NCBI GenBank assembly: GCA_017857815.1
Contig: JAFMCL010000019.1
Location: 1-51,037 of the forward strand
Direction of reading: 5' to 3'
DNA length: 51,037 nucleotides
Source of the DNA: Flavobacteriaceae bacterium
GTDB taxonomy: Bacteria; Bacteroidota; Bacteroidia; Flavobacteriales; Flavobacteriaceae
Positions 18,534-26,760 of the stretch are shown piece by piece; the first letter of the stretch is position 1; each line of letters begins with the position of its first letter. Made by a program: the position numbers and the translations under genes. The notes under the pieces were generated by a model that was not told where the DNA came from, did no database searches, and saw only the letters and a program-made list of their open reading frames with translations.

Positions 18534-18871
18534 TGTCAAAGAAAGTAAGTCCAATATCGATCGAAATCACTTTAGATGAAAACAAAATACCAGAAAAAAT
18601 AAAATGGTCTGCACCCGATGGCGGTGTCAATAATGAGAATGCTCAAGCGATGCTCTTGTCTCTTTGGGACGGGGAGAAGCAAGAAACCTTAAGAATGGAT
18701 TTGTGGATTAAAGAGATGCCCATTGATCAAATGAAAATGTTTTTTCATCAAAGTTTAGTTACCATGAGTGAAACATATCTTAGAGCAACTCAGGATGAAA
18801 AAATGGCAGCTACAATGAAAGATTTTAGTGAGTATTTTGCAGAAAAGCTTGAAATTAAAAAAGGAAATTAA
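18533..18871 (+). CDS. gldC: Gliding motility protein GldC
   Basis: 112-aa soluble protein without signal peptide or membrane segment, predicted cytoplasmic. The sequence (IEITLDENKIPEKIKWSAPD, then LWIKEMPIDQMKMFFHQSL) is characteristic of GldC, which in F. johnsoniae improves but is not essential for gliding. It is translationally coupled to gldB through TAATG. Its stop overlaps that of the convergent engB by 4 nt. Confidence 0.92.
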   Translation: MSKKVSPISIEITLDENKIPEKIKWSAPDGGVNNENAQAMLLSLWDGEKQETLRMDLWIKEMPIDQMKMFFHQSLVTMSETYLRATQDEKMAATMKDFSEYFAEKLEIKKGN

Positions 18872-19473
18872 TTTTCCTTAATAGAATCATTTATTTCTTG
18901 GATGTAACCAAGTAATTCCTCTTTTCCATTGCCTTTTGATGCAGAGGTAACAAAGTGGGGAGGGAGCTCTTCCCAATCTTTTTTTAGTTCATCAAAGTAA
19001 TTTTTAATCCTTTTTTCAATGGTGCCAGGTTTGATTTTATCCGCTTTGGTGAAAACAATTGAAAAAGGGATTTGGTGCTCTCCCAGCCACTTGAAGAAAT
19101 CGAGATCAACGGGTTGAGGTTCATGCCTTATGTCAATCAATAAAAAAGCAGAAATTAATTCATTTCTTTTTAAGAAATAATCAGTCACAAACTTCTGAAA
19201 AACTTTTTTTTGTGTTTTAGAGACCCTAGCGTAACCATATCCAGGCAAATCGACTAAATGCCATTTTTTATTTATTAGAAAATGATTGATTAGCTGAGTT
19301 TTACCAGGTCTTGAAGAAGTTTTGGCTAAACCTTTACGATTACAGAGCATATTAATTAAAGACGACTTACCCACGTTAGACCTGCCAATAAAGGCGTATT
19401 CGGGCAAATGACTTTTTGGACATTTTGCAACTTCAGCATTGCTCATCACAAATTCAGCATGGGCAACGTTCAT
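18868..19473 (-). CDS. engB: Ribosome-biogenesis GTP-binding protein EngB/YsxC
   Basis: TRAFAC-class GTPase needed for 50S subunit assembly. Motifs: G1 GRSNVGKSS near residue 29, G2 around SSRPGKT, G3 DLPGYG near residue 75, and G4 TKAD near residue 142, with SASKG as G5. At 201 aa it is the standard single-domain form. It lies 9 nt downstream of the alpha/beta hydrolase gene in a two-gene minus-strand unit. Confidence 0.95.
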   Translation of the reverse strand: MNVAHAEFVMSNAEVAKCPKSHLPEYAFIGRSNVGKSSLINMLCNRKGLAKTSSRPGKTQLINHFLINKKWHLVDLPGYGYARVSKTQKKVFQKFVTDYFLKRNELISAFLLIDIRHEPQPVDLDFFKWLGEHQIPFSIVFTKADKIKPGTIEKRIKNYFDELKKDWEELPPHFVTSASKGNGKEELLGYIQEINDSIKEN

Positions 19474-19482
19474 GTGGATCGT

Positions 19483-20250
19483 TTAAAGTTTGTTTTCAAT
19501 CATCCAACCATGGAGAACTTCATTGAATTGATCAGGATGTTCCATCATAGGGGCATGGCCACATTTGTCAATCCAATAGAGACTCGAGTTTGGGAGTAAG
19601 GTATTGAACTCTTCTGCGACATTTGGCGGTGTAACGCTGTCTTGAGCGCCCCAGATTATTGCAGTTTTAGTTGTCATTTTAGGCAGATCCTCCGCCATAT
19701 TGTGACGTATCGCACTTTTAGCTATTGCTAAGGTTTTGATTAACTTTCGTCTGTCGTTTACGGTTTCAAATATCTCATCTACAATCTCTTTCGTGGCTAT
19801 TTTAGGATCGTAAAAAACCTCTTCACTTTTCGTTTTAATGTATTGATAATTACCTCTTTTAGGATAGCCATCTCCCATGGAGTTTTCATATAAACCAGAA
19901 CTGCCGGCAAGGACAAGACCTTTGACGTATTCAGGGTGATATTTTGTATATAGAAGACCAATATGTCCTCCGAGGGAATTGCCCAATAAAATGACATTGT
20001 CTAATCCCTTAAATTTTAAAAAATCATGCAGAAACTCTGAGAGGGATTTTACAGTTGTTTCTATAAGAGGAAGGTCGTAAACCGGAAGCTCTGGAATAAT
20101 AACTTTATATCCCTTTTTGGGAAAAAAATCAAAAACACCTTTAAAGTTGCTTAATCCTCCCATCAGTCCATGAAGAATAACAATAGGGGTTCCTTCTCCT
20201 TCTTCTGAATATCTAAAGTTGCCATCGGTAATTACTCGAATTTCACTCAT
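19483..20250 (-). CDS. Alpha/beta-fold hydrolase, substrate unknown
   Basis: 255-aa serine hydrolase of the alpha/beta fold. The oxyanion segment HGLMGG is near residue 27. The nucleophile elbow GNSLGG is near residue 93, the acid Asp is in WGAQDSVTPP, and the catalytic His is in KCGHAPMMEHPDQF near the C-terminus, so the triad is complete. No signal peptide is present. The start at 20250 (MSEIRVITDGNF) is chosen because the only upstream in-frame ATG (20274) lies within the -7 promoter element at 20272-20279. It is similar in layout to epoxide hydrolase/BioH/MhpC-type proteins; the substrate cannot be inferred. Confidence 0.88.
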   Translation of the reverse strand: MSEIRVITDGNFRYSEEGEGTPIVILHGLMGGLSNFKGVFDFFPKKGYKVIIPELPVYDLPLIETTVKSLSEFLHDFLKFKGLDNVILLGNSLGGHIGLLYTKYHPEYVKGLVLAGSSGLYENSMGDGYPKRGNYQYIKTKSEEVFYDPKIATKEIVDEIFETVNDRRKLIKTLAIAKSAIRHNMAEDLPKMTTKTAIIWGAQDSVTPPNVAEEFNTLLPNSSLYWIDKCGHAPMMEHPDQFNEVLHGWMIENKL

Positions 20251-20271
20251 TGAAAACTTAATTATTGTGCA

Positions 20272-20279
20272 CAAATATA
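20272..20279 (-). promoter_or_regulatory. Candidate -7 element for hydrolase-engB
   Basis: The plus strand reads CAAATATA, that is TATATTTG on the minus strand, matching TAnnTTTG. It ends 21 nt before the chosen hydrolase ATG at 20250. Confidence 0.55.
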
Positions 20280-20341
20280 TGCATTTCGATTTTATCTATT
20301 GGATTTAATTTCAGTCTGTAATTCTGAGTGTTAAATGAGCA

Positions 20342-20388
20342 GTGGTAAAACTTATCAACAATGTGGTATTAAGTGGTAAAAAGTGGTA
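20342..20388 (+). promoter_or_regulatory. Probable MraZ operator: four GTGGTA boxes
   Basis: GTGGTA occurs at 20342, 20363, 20373 and 20383, on the same strand, with spacings of 21, 10 and 10 bp. Direct repeats with a 10-bp period upstream of mraZ are the known MraZ binding arrangement (TGGGN repeats in E. coli, AAAGTG-type repeats in Mycoplasma). The last two boxes read AAGTGGTAAA, close to the Mycoplasma form. The boxes end 9 bp before the mraZ -7 element and cover its -33 region, fitting autorepression. Confidence 0.75.
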
Positions 20389-20397
20389 AAAAAATTA

Positions 20398-20405
20398 TAT
20401 ATTTG
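20398..20405 (+). promoter_or_regulatory. -7 element of the mraZ/dcw promoter
   Basis: TATATTTG matches TAnnTTTG exactly and ends 22 nt before the mraZ ATG. It lies directly downstream of the GTGGTA repeat array, which would block the -33 region when bound. Confidence 0.65.
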
Positions 20406-20427
20406 ATTGTAATATCAAGTAAAATTA

Positions 20428-20895
20428 ATGCAACACTTCATAGGGACATACGAATGTAGAGCTGATGTTAAAGGTCGGATAATGCTCCCAGCTGCGTTAA
20501 AAAAACAACTCTCTGCGAGCTTACAGAAAAGCTTTGTACTCAAGCGGGCAGTATTTAATAATTGTCTTGAATTCTATCCGTTGGATCAATGGGAGAGCTT
20601 GATGGAGAAGGTGAATTCACTTAATAGATTTAATAAAAAAAACAATGACTTTATTCGCCGATTTACTGCCGGTGTTAAGCTCGTTGAAGTCGATGCAACT
20701 GGTCGGTTGTTGATTCCTAAGGATTTAATAAAACATGCCAATATATCAAAACAAGTAGTCGTTTCCTCTGCTGTTAATATTCTTGAAATATGGGATAAAG
20801 ACCATTATGAAAAAGCAATAGATGAAGCCACTATGGATTTCGCTGCATTAGCAGAGGAAGTTATGGGAGATCAAAATGAAGACAATTTATCATAA
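20428..20895 (+). CDS. mraZ: Transcriptional regulator MraZ
   Basis: 155-aa protein with two SpoVT-AbrB-type half domains carrying the paired DxxxR signatures DVKGR (residues 13-17) and DATGR (about residues 90-94). MraZ forms a ring and binds repeats upstream of the dcw cluster, usually repressing it. First gene of the cluster; its 3' end overlaps rsmH by 20 nt. The GTGGTA array just upstream is the likely binding site. Confidence 0.96.
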   Translation: MQHFIGTYECRADVKGRIMLPAALKKQLSASLQKSFVLKRAVFNNCLEFYPLDQWESLMEKVNSLNRFNKKNNDFIRRFTAGVKLVEVDATGRLLIPKDLIKHANISKQVVVSSAVNILEIWDKDHYEKAIDEATMDFAALAEEVMGDQNEDNLS

Positions 20896-21778
20896 GCCAG
20901 TAATGCTTGAAGAAGCGACTCAGGGATTAAACATTGATCCTGATGGGGTTTATGTCGACGTGACTTTCGGAGGGGGAGGTCACTCAAGAGCGATTCTCGA
21001 TCAGCTTTCCGAGTCGGGGAGATTATATGCTTTTGATCAGGATGCAGAGGCGATTAAAAATAATATTGTTGACGAACGATTTAAATTAATCAAAGGGAAC
21101 TTTTCACATTTAAAACAGCATTTAAAATTTTACGGGATATTATCTGTTTCTGGAATATTGGCAGATTTTGGAGTTTCCTCACATCAGTTTGATACCGGCG
21201 AAAGAGGTTTTTCTACTCGTTTTGAAGGGCCGTTGGACATGCGAATGAATACTGAAGGAACAATCGATGCCGCACATGTCGTGAATCATTACAGCGAAGA
21301 ACAGTTGGTCAGGATTTTAAGTGATTATGGAGAATTAAGAAATGCGGCTAAGCTTGCTGACCAAATCATCGAAGCGCGCAATTTGAAAAAATTCAGTAGG
21401 ACTCAACAATTGGTCGATTTGTTTGCGCCTGAGCTTCCTAAGCATGTCATCCATAAAGTATTGGCTCAGGTTTTTCAGGCCATTAGAATTGAGGTCAATG
21501 GAGAACTTGAAGTGATCAAAGCATTTTTGCTTCAAACGGCTGAGCTATTGTCAGTCAAAGGAAGATTGGTTTGTATTTCCTATCACTCCCTTGAGGACAG
21601 ACTGGTAAAACGCTTCATTAGGGAGGGTAAGTTTGAAGGTACAGCAGAGGTTGACTTTTTTGGAAATAGAACGCTTCCGTTGAAAAAAGTCGGGAAATTA
21701 ATAGTGCCTACCAAAGAAGAAATAAAAGAGAATAATAGGGCCAGAAGTGGGAAACTCAGGATAGCAGAGAAAACATGA
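20876..21778 (+). CDS. rsmH: 16S rRNA (cytosine1402-N4)-methyltransferase RsmH
   Basis: SAM-dependent methyltransferase modifying C1402 of 16S rRNA (formerly MraW). It starts with HKPVMLEEA, has the SAM motif VDVTFGGGGHSRAIL (residues 28-42), and later FGVSSHQFDTGERGFS, FQAIRIEVNGEL and CISYHSLEDRLVKRF. 300 aa is normal. It overlaps mraZ (20 nt) and ftsL (4 nt), consistent with tight translational coupling. Confidence 0.97.
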   Translation: MKTIYHKPVMLEEATQGLNIDPDGVYVDVTFGGGGHSRAILDQLSESGRLYAFDQDAEAIKNNIVDERFKLIKGNFSHLKQHLKFYGILSVSGILADFGVSSHQFDTGERGFSTRFEGPLDMRMNTEGTIDAAHVVNHYSEEQLVRILSDYGELRNAAKLADQIIEARNLKKFSRTQQLVDLFAPELPKHVIHKVLAQVFQAIRIEVNGELEVIKAFLLQTAELLSVKGRLVCISYHSLEDRLVKRFIREGKFEGTAEVDFFGNRTLPLKKVGKLIVPTKEEIKENNRARSGKLRIAEKT

Positions 21779-22086
21779 AGAAGATTTTATCAATTCTAAA
21801 TATTGAATTCTTGATTAATGATAACTCATTTAAAAACTGGCGTATCATTCTTTATTTATCCTCACTTGCCTTAGTTATGATCGCAAGTGGACATGGTGCA
21901 GATCGGAAGATTTTTCAGATTGCAAAACTGAATGAAGATATAAAAATGTTAAAGAGTGAGTTTATAGAGCAACGCACGAATTTGATGAATCTCAAAATGG
22001 AGACGAAAATTATTAGTGAATTAAGGCCTTTGGGAATTGAACCAGCAAAAACACCTCCAATTAAAATAATTATTTCAAAAGATTAA
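21775..22086 (+). CDS. ftsL: FtsL-like cell division protein
   Basis: 103-aa small bitopic membrane protein with a short cytoplasmic N-terminus, one transmembrane helix (about residues 25-40), and a periplasmic segment that looks coiled-coil (IAKLNEDIKMLKSEFIEQRT). Sequence identity to FtsL is always weak. The assignment rests on topology, size and its position between rsmH and ftsI. It overlaps rsmH by 4 nt and is 4 nt from ftsI. FtsL links FtsQ/FtsB to FtsWI in the divisome. Confidence 0.8.
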   Translation: MKKILSILNIEFLINDNSFKNWRIILYLSSLALVMIASGHGADRKIFQIAKLNEDIKMLKSEFIEQRTNLMNLKMETKIISELRPLGIEPAKTPPIKIIISKD

Positions 22087-22090
22087 TTCA

Positions 22091-24076
22091 ATGGAAAATC
22101 GGAAGAAAAAAATAATGAATAGAACCTACTTGGTAGGGCTCTCGTTAATTTTATTTTCGTTTCTACTTGTGGGTAAGTTGATTCACTTGCAGTTTTTTGA
22201 AGGTGAAAAATACCGAGATTTAGCATCCAGTCGCACTGTAAAGAATGTCGAGTTACAGCCCAGCAGGGGTAATATTTATGCAGATGATGGAAGCATACTT
22301 GCCACCTCAGTGGCGCGTTACGAAATCCGATGGGATGCAGCGGTTCCCTCAAAGACTGCTTTCAATGCGAATAAAGTAGCGCTTTCAAAAGGACTCGCAA
22401 CAATTTTAGATTTGACACAAGAACAGCTTTTATTAAGACTTGAAAGGGCTAAGAGAAATAAAAATAGATATTTACTTATTGGAAAAGGATTGACTTATTC
22501 CAAACTTCAAAAACTTAAATCATTACCTCTATTCAAATTACCATCTTATAAAGGAGGGTTGATTGTTGAGCAGCAAATCATCAGAGAGCATCCATTGGGC
22601 AGAGTCGCTGAACGCACAATAGGTTACGAAATAAAGGATACAGATGGTCGCTTTCTTCGTGTTGGTTTAGAGGGTGCTTTCGGTCAGTATTTAAAAGGAG
22701 AAGGCGGGAGGCGTTTAAAACAAAAGATTGCGGGCGGACAGTGGAAGCCTATTAATGACAATAATGAGAAAGAACCAACTGAAGGTTTTGACATTCACAC
22801 CACCATTAATGTAAATATTCAAGACATTGCCCATACAGCTCTTTTAGAGCAGTTAGAAAAGTTTAAAGCCGACCATGGTTGTGTTGTTGTGATGGAAACT
22901 AAAACTGGAAAGGTAAAGGCGGTTGCCAACCTAGGCAGAACATCAAAAGGCACCTATTATGAGAAATTAAATTATGCGGTTGGGGAAGCTCATGAGCCGG
23001 GTTCCACTTTTAAACTAATGGCAATGATTGCTGCACTAGAAGACAAGGTTGTTGATGTAAATACACCAATTTCAACAGGAAATGGAATACTTACATTTTT
23101 TGGTAAATATAAAGTGCGGGATTCTAAAAAGGGAGGGTATGGAACGCTTACGGCTGCCAAAGCTTTTGAAGTTTCCTCAAATACTGGTTTGGTGAAAATT
23201 ATTTATGACAACTATAAGAAAAACCCTCAGAAATTTGTAGATCGACTTTACAATATGGGGCTAAATAAACGTTTAGGGCTTTCCATACTTGGAGAAGCAA
23301 TGCCTAAAATCCCTTATCCTACAGACGCAGGCTGGGATGGTTTGGATTTGCCTTGGATGGCCTACGGATACGGGGTAGCAATAACGCCGCTTCAGACTTT
23401 AACTTTTTACAATGCAGTTGCCAATAATGGCGTAATGTTAAAGCCTAGATTCATCGATAAGATCAGTACGATTGGGAATGCACCCCAACAAATTTTTGGA
23501 AAAGAAATTTTAAACCCTTCGATATGCTCTCAGAGTACAGCTGATAAAGTTCAGCAAATGATGTTTAATGTGGTCGATAAAAAATGGGGAACTGGGCATT
23601 CAATTAAGGATGACGTTTTCACGATGGCCGGAAAAACAGGAACCTGTCAAGTCGATTACACAAAAGATGAAGTGCAATACATTTCCAGTTTTGTTGGATA
23701 TTTTCCAGCAGAAGCGCCTAAGTATTCTTGTATTGTTGTGATTCATAGGCCTGACAAGAGCTTAGGCTACTATGGTTCTACAGTCGCTGCCCCAGTGTTT
23801 AAGAAAATTGCAAAAAAGATTTATACTGCTACACCAATAACCACAGAACTTAACTTCAACCAGATTAATGCTTTGGAATCTAAAATAGCTTCAGTTGAAT
23901 TAACACATAATCAGATTCCTAATTTGAAAGGTTTAACTGTTCGGGAGGCACTTTTTATACTTGAAAGTTTGGGGCTAGAAGTTCAAATCAAAGGTTCAGG
24001 TAAAGTCAAAAAACAATCTTTGAGTGTGGGGACAAGGGTTAAGGAAAATCAAAAAATAACAATAGAGTTATCGTGA
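22091..24076 (+). CDS. ftsI: Class B penicillin-binding protein (FtsI/PBP3) with PASTA domain
   Basis: Septal transpeptidase. 661 aa: an N-terminal membrane anchor (residues 12-30), a PBP dimerisation domain (about 50-215, starting QPSRGNIYADDG), and a transpeptidase domain with the nucleophile Ser305 in EPGSTFKLM, SSN at 362-364, and KTG in AGKTGTCQ. A C-terminal PASTA domain occupies about residues 605-661 (IPNLKGLTVREALFILESLG). PASTA-bearing FtsI is usual in Bacteroidetes though not in E. coli. It overlaps murE by 4 nt. Confidence 0.96.
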   Translation: MENRKKKIMNRTYLVGLSLILFSFLLVGKLIHLQFFEGEKYRDLASSRTVKNVELQPSRGNIYADDGSILATSVARYEIRWDAAVPSKTAFNANKVALSKGLATILDLTQEQLLLRLERAKRNKNRYLLIGKGLTYSKLQKLKSLPLFKLPSYKGGLIVEQQIIREHPLGRVAERTIGYEIKDTDGRFLRVGLEGAFGQYLKGEGGRRLKQKIAGGQWKPINDNNEKEPTEGFDIHTTINVNIQDIAHTALLEQLEKFKADHGCVVVMETKTGKVKAVANLGRTSKGTYYEKLNYAVGEAHEPGSTFKLMAMIAALEDKVVDVNTPISTGNGILTFFGKYKVRDSKKGGYGTLTAAKAFEVSSNTGLVKIIYDNYKKNPQKFVDRLYNMGLNKRLGLSILGEAMPKIPYPTDAGWDGLDLPWMAYGYGVAITPLQTLTFYNAVANNGVMLKPRFIDKISTIGNAPQQIFGKEILNPSICSQSTADKVQQMMFNVVDKKWGTGHSIKDDVFTMAGKTGTCQVDYTKDEVQYISSFVGYFPAEAPKYSCIVVIHRPDKSLGYYGSTVAAPVFKKIAKKIYTATPITTELNFNQINALESKIASVELTHNQIPNLKGLTVREALFILESLGLEVQIKGSGKVKKQSLSVGTRVKENQKITIELS

Positions 24077-25533
24077 AACAGCTAAAAGAAATATTGTATA
24101 AAGTTGCTATTGAGGCGATATTAGGCACTACCGAAGGCCTTGTCGCTGAGATCGCATTTGATTCAAGAAAAGTTGTTAAGGACGCTCTTTTTGTTGCAAT
24201 TAGTGGAACTCAAATTGACGGTCATCAATTTATTGACAAAGCTGTCGGGCTTGGAGCGAAATACATCATTTGTGAAAGATTACCAGAAAATATCCAACAG
24301 GAAGTGGTTTATATTCATGTAAAAGACACAAAAGAAGCCTTAGGGTTGATTGCTGCCAATTTTTATGACAATCCTTCCGAAGAATTAAACCTTATTGGGA
24401 TTACAGGAACTAACGGTAAAACAACTGTTGCTACTTTACTTTATGAGCTTTTTGAATCTGAAAATCAACCTTCCGGATTAATTTCAACCCTCGCAATAAA
24501 ATTTGGTAAAGAAAATATACCAGCGACGCATACAACACCAAACGCTATCACCATAAACAAGTGTTTGAGTGAAATGCTAAAGCTGGGAGTAAAGAATTGT
24601 TTTATGGAGGTTTCTTCTCATGGTATTGATCAAAAACGAATTTGTGGACTCGAGTTCAAGGGAGCAATTTTCACAAACCTTACCCACGATCATTTGGATT
24701 ACCATGACACTTTTATAAACTATCGTGACACTAAAAAAATATTGTTTGATCAGCTTCCGAAATCAGCTTTCGCCTTGGTCAACATAGATGATAAAAATGG
24801 GAGTGTAATGCTTCAAAACTGTAAAGCAAAGAAATATGCTTACGCGTTACATCAGAATGCGGACTTCAAAGCACAAGTCTTGGAAAGCCAGTTTACGGGA
24901 ATGCTTTTAAAAATTAATCGAAGTGAAGTTTGGACTCAGTTATTGGGGGAGTTTAATGCATATAATCTATTGGCCGTTTTTGCAACTGCAAAATTGCTTG
25001 AACTGGAAGAGCTTTCCACTTTGAGGGGGATCAGTGTTTTAGAAAATGTACCCGGTAGATTTCAAACGTATCAAGCACCAAATCAGGTAATGGTCATTGT
25101 CGATTATGCTCATACTCCAGATGCTCTGGAAAACGTTTTAGTGACCATAAACAAAATTAGAACTCGAAATGAAAACCTTTATACCGTTGTCGGCTGTGGA
25201 GGGAATCGAGATCAGGATAAGCGGCCTAAGATGGGGGCAACTGCTGCAAGGTTAAGTTCAAAAGTGATCTTTACTTCAGACAACCCTAGGGATGAAAACC
25301 CTGAAGAAATCATTGAGCAGATAGAAGCCGGCGTTGATCCAGTGGATTTTAAAAAAACCATGAGTATTACGCAAAGAAAAGAAGCGATTAAAGTGGCTTG
25401 CCAGCTCTCAACGCCTGGTGATATAATTCTTATTGCAGGAAAGGGGCACGAGAATTATCAGGAAATAAAAGGCGATCGATTGCCTTTTGATGATTATGAA
25501 ATAGCAAAAGAAATGTTTTCAAAAATATTGTAA
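24073..25533 (+). CDS. murE: UDP-MurNAc-tripeptide ligase MurE (meso-DAP type)
   Basis: Adds the third residue of the peptidoglycan stem peptide. The ATP loop GTNGKTT is at residues 113-119. The specificity motif DNPR (in TSDNPRDENPEEI, about residue 400) marks meso-diaminopimelate-adding MurE. SSHGIDQKR carries substrate-binding residues, and the carbamylated Lys region follows. 486 aa. The start is GTG at 24073, overlapping the ftsI stop region by 4 nt. Confidence 0.97.
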   Translation: MKQLKEILYKVAIEAILGTTEGLVAEIAFDSRKVVKDALFVAISGTQIDGHQFIDKAVGLGAKYIICERLPENIQQEVVYIHVKDTKEALGLIAANFYDNPSEELNLIGITGTNGKTTVATLLYELFESENQPSGLISTLAIKFGKENIPATHTTPNAITINKCLSEMLKLGVKNCFMEVSSHGIDQKRICGLEFKGAIFTNLTHDHLDYHDTFINYRDTKKILFDQLPKSAFALVNIDDKNGSVMLQNCKAKKYAYALHQNADFKAQVLESQFTGMLLKINRSEVWTQLLGEFNAYNLLAVFATAKLLELEELSTLRGISVLENVPGRFQTYQAPNQVMVIVDYAHTPDALENVLVTINKIRTRNENLYTVVGCGGNRDQDKRPKMGATAARLSSKVIFTSDNPRDENPEEIIEQIEAGVDPVDFKKTMSITQRKEAIKVACQLSTPGDIILIAGKGHENYQEIKGDRLPFDDYEIAKEMFSKIL

Positions 25534-25536
25534 GAT

Positions 25537-26760
25537 ATGTTGTATTATTTGTTTGAATTTATCGAAAAACAATTTCAATTCCCGGGGGCTTCGCTGTTTC
25601 AATTCTTATCGTTTAGAGCTTCCGTTGCCATCCTATTATCATTGGTTTTCACTTTAATTTATGGAAAAAAAATAATCAATTATTTAAGGAGGAAACAAAT
25701 AGGGGAGACCATCAGAGATCTCGGTTTAGAAGGTCAAGCTGAAAAATCAGGCACTCCAACGATGGGAGGAATAATCATCATTTTGGGAACACTCATTCCA
25801 GTGCTTCTTCTTGCTCGTTTAGACAATATTTACATTCAATTGTTAATTGTAACAACAATTACAATGGGTTCAATAGGCTTGATTGATGATTATATAAAAA
25901 TATTCAAAAAAGACAAAGAAGGATTAAAAGGTAAATTTAAAGTAATTGGACAATTACTGCTTGGCGTTTTTGTAGGTTCAGTATTGTATTTTCATCCAGC
26001 GGTTACCGTTAAACAAGAAATAGTAGGAGTTGAAATCACTTCAACAACAGCCATTCAGGAAGTATTTTCGGCTGAGAAAAAATCCACACTAACAACAATC
26101 CCAATGTTTAAGGGCAATGAATTTGACTATGCAGATTTGCTTACTTGGATTTCTCCAAAACTTTCGACTTATGCATGGATAATCTTTATTCCAATAGTAG
26201 TCTTCATCGTTATTGCAGTTTCGAATGGAGCAAATCTCACCGATGGGATTGACGGACTTGCGGCAGGATCTTCAGCCATTATGGTAATTGCCTTGGGGGT
26301 TTTCGCATGGGTTTCAGGAAATCTTATTTTTTCAAAATACCTTAACATCATGTACATCCCAAATGTTGGAGAAGTTGTTGTTTTTATTGCTGCCTTAATG
26401 GGTTCTTTAATAGGCTTCTTGTGGTACAACACTTATCCAGCTTCTGTTTTTATGGGAGATACAGGGAGTTTAACCATTGGAGCTATCATTGCCGTAATCG
26501 CAATAATTGTTAGAAAAGAATTATTGATTCCACTTCTTTGTGGAATCTTTCTTATTGAAAATGTATCGGTAATAATGCAAGTAGGTTATTTTAAATATAC
26601 CAAGAAAAAAACAGGTATAGGAAGACGGATCTTCAAGATGTCTCCTTTGCATCACCATTATCAAAAGCTAGGATATCATGAAAGTAAAATCGTTGCACGG
26701 TTTTGGATCATAGGAATTCTTCTTGCAGTGCTTTCAATTGTAACACTTAAGATTAGATAA
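25537..26760 (+). CDS. mraY: Phospho-N-acetylmuramoyl-pentapeptide-transferase MraY
   Basis: Integral membrane enzyme that makes lipid I on undecaprenyl phosphate. About ten transmembrane helices. Signatures: [10 protein letters not shown] (residues 69-78), [20 protein letters not shown] (catalytic Asp pair), [10 protein letters not shown], and [11 protein letters not shown] near the C-terminus. At 407 aa it is about 45 residues longer than E. coli MraY. The extra part is a soluble insertion around residues 155-205, which I believe is common in Bacteroidetes. It overlaps murD by 1 nt (TAATG). Confidence 0.97.
   Translation: MLYYLFEFIEKQFQFPGASLFQFLSFRASVAILLSLVFTLIYGKKIINYLRRKQIGETIRDLGLEGQAEKSGTPTMGGIIIILGTLIPVLLLARLDNIYIQLLIVTTITMGSIGLIDDYIKIFKKDKEGLKGKFKVIGQLLLGVFVGSVLYFHPAVTVKQEIVGVEITSTTAIQEVFSAEKKSTLTTIPMFKGNEFDYADLLTWISPKLSTYAWIIFIPIVVFIVIAVSNGANLTDGIDGLAAGSSAIMVIALGVFAWVSGNLIFSKYLNIMYIPNVGEVVVFIAALMGSLIGFLWYNTYPASVFMGDTGSLTIGAIIAVIAIIVRKELLIPLLCGIFLIENVSVIMQVGYFKYTKKKTGIGRRIFKMSPLHHHYQKLGYHESKIVARFWIIGILLAVLSIVTLKIR

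Noticed and set aside
15995-18871. Four-nucleotide tail-to-tail overlaps of dnaG with the regulator and gldC with engB as signs of antisense control
   Set aside because: Short convergent overlaps are common in compact genomes, and no terminators or extra structure support regulation.
20352-20360. TTATCAACA, one base from the DnaA box TTATCCACA, between the first and second GTGGTA boxes
   Set aside because: A single imperfect 9-mer in AT-rich DNA is expected by chance. No DnaA-box cluster, DUE or dnaA/dnaN neighbour is present, so no origin is called.
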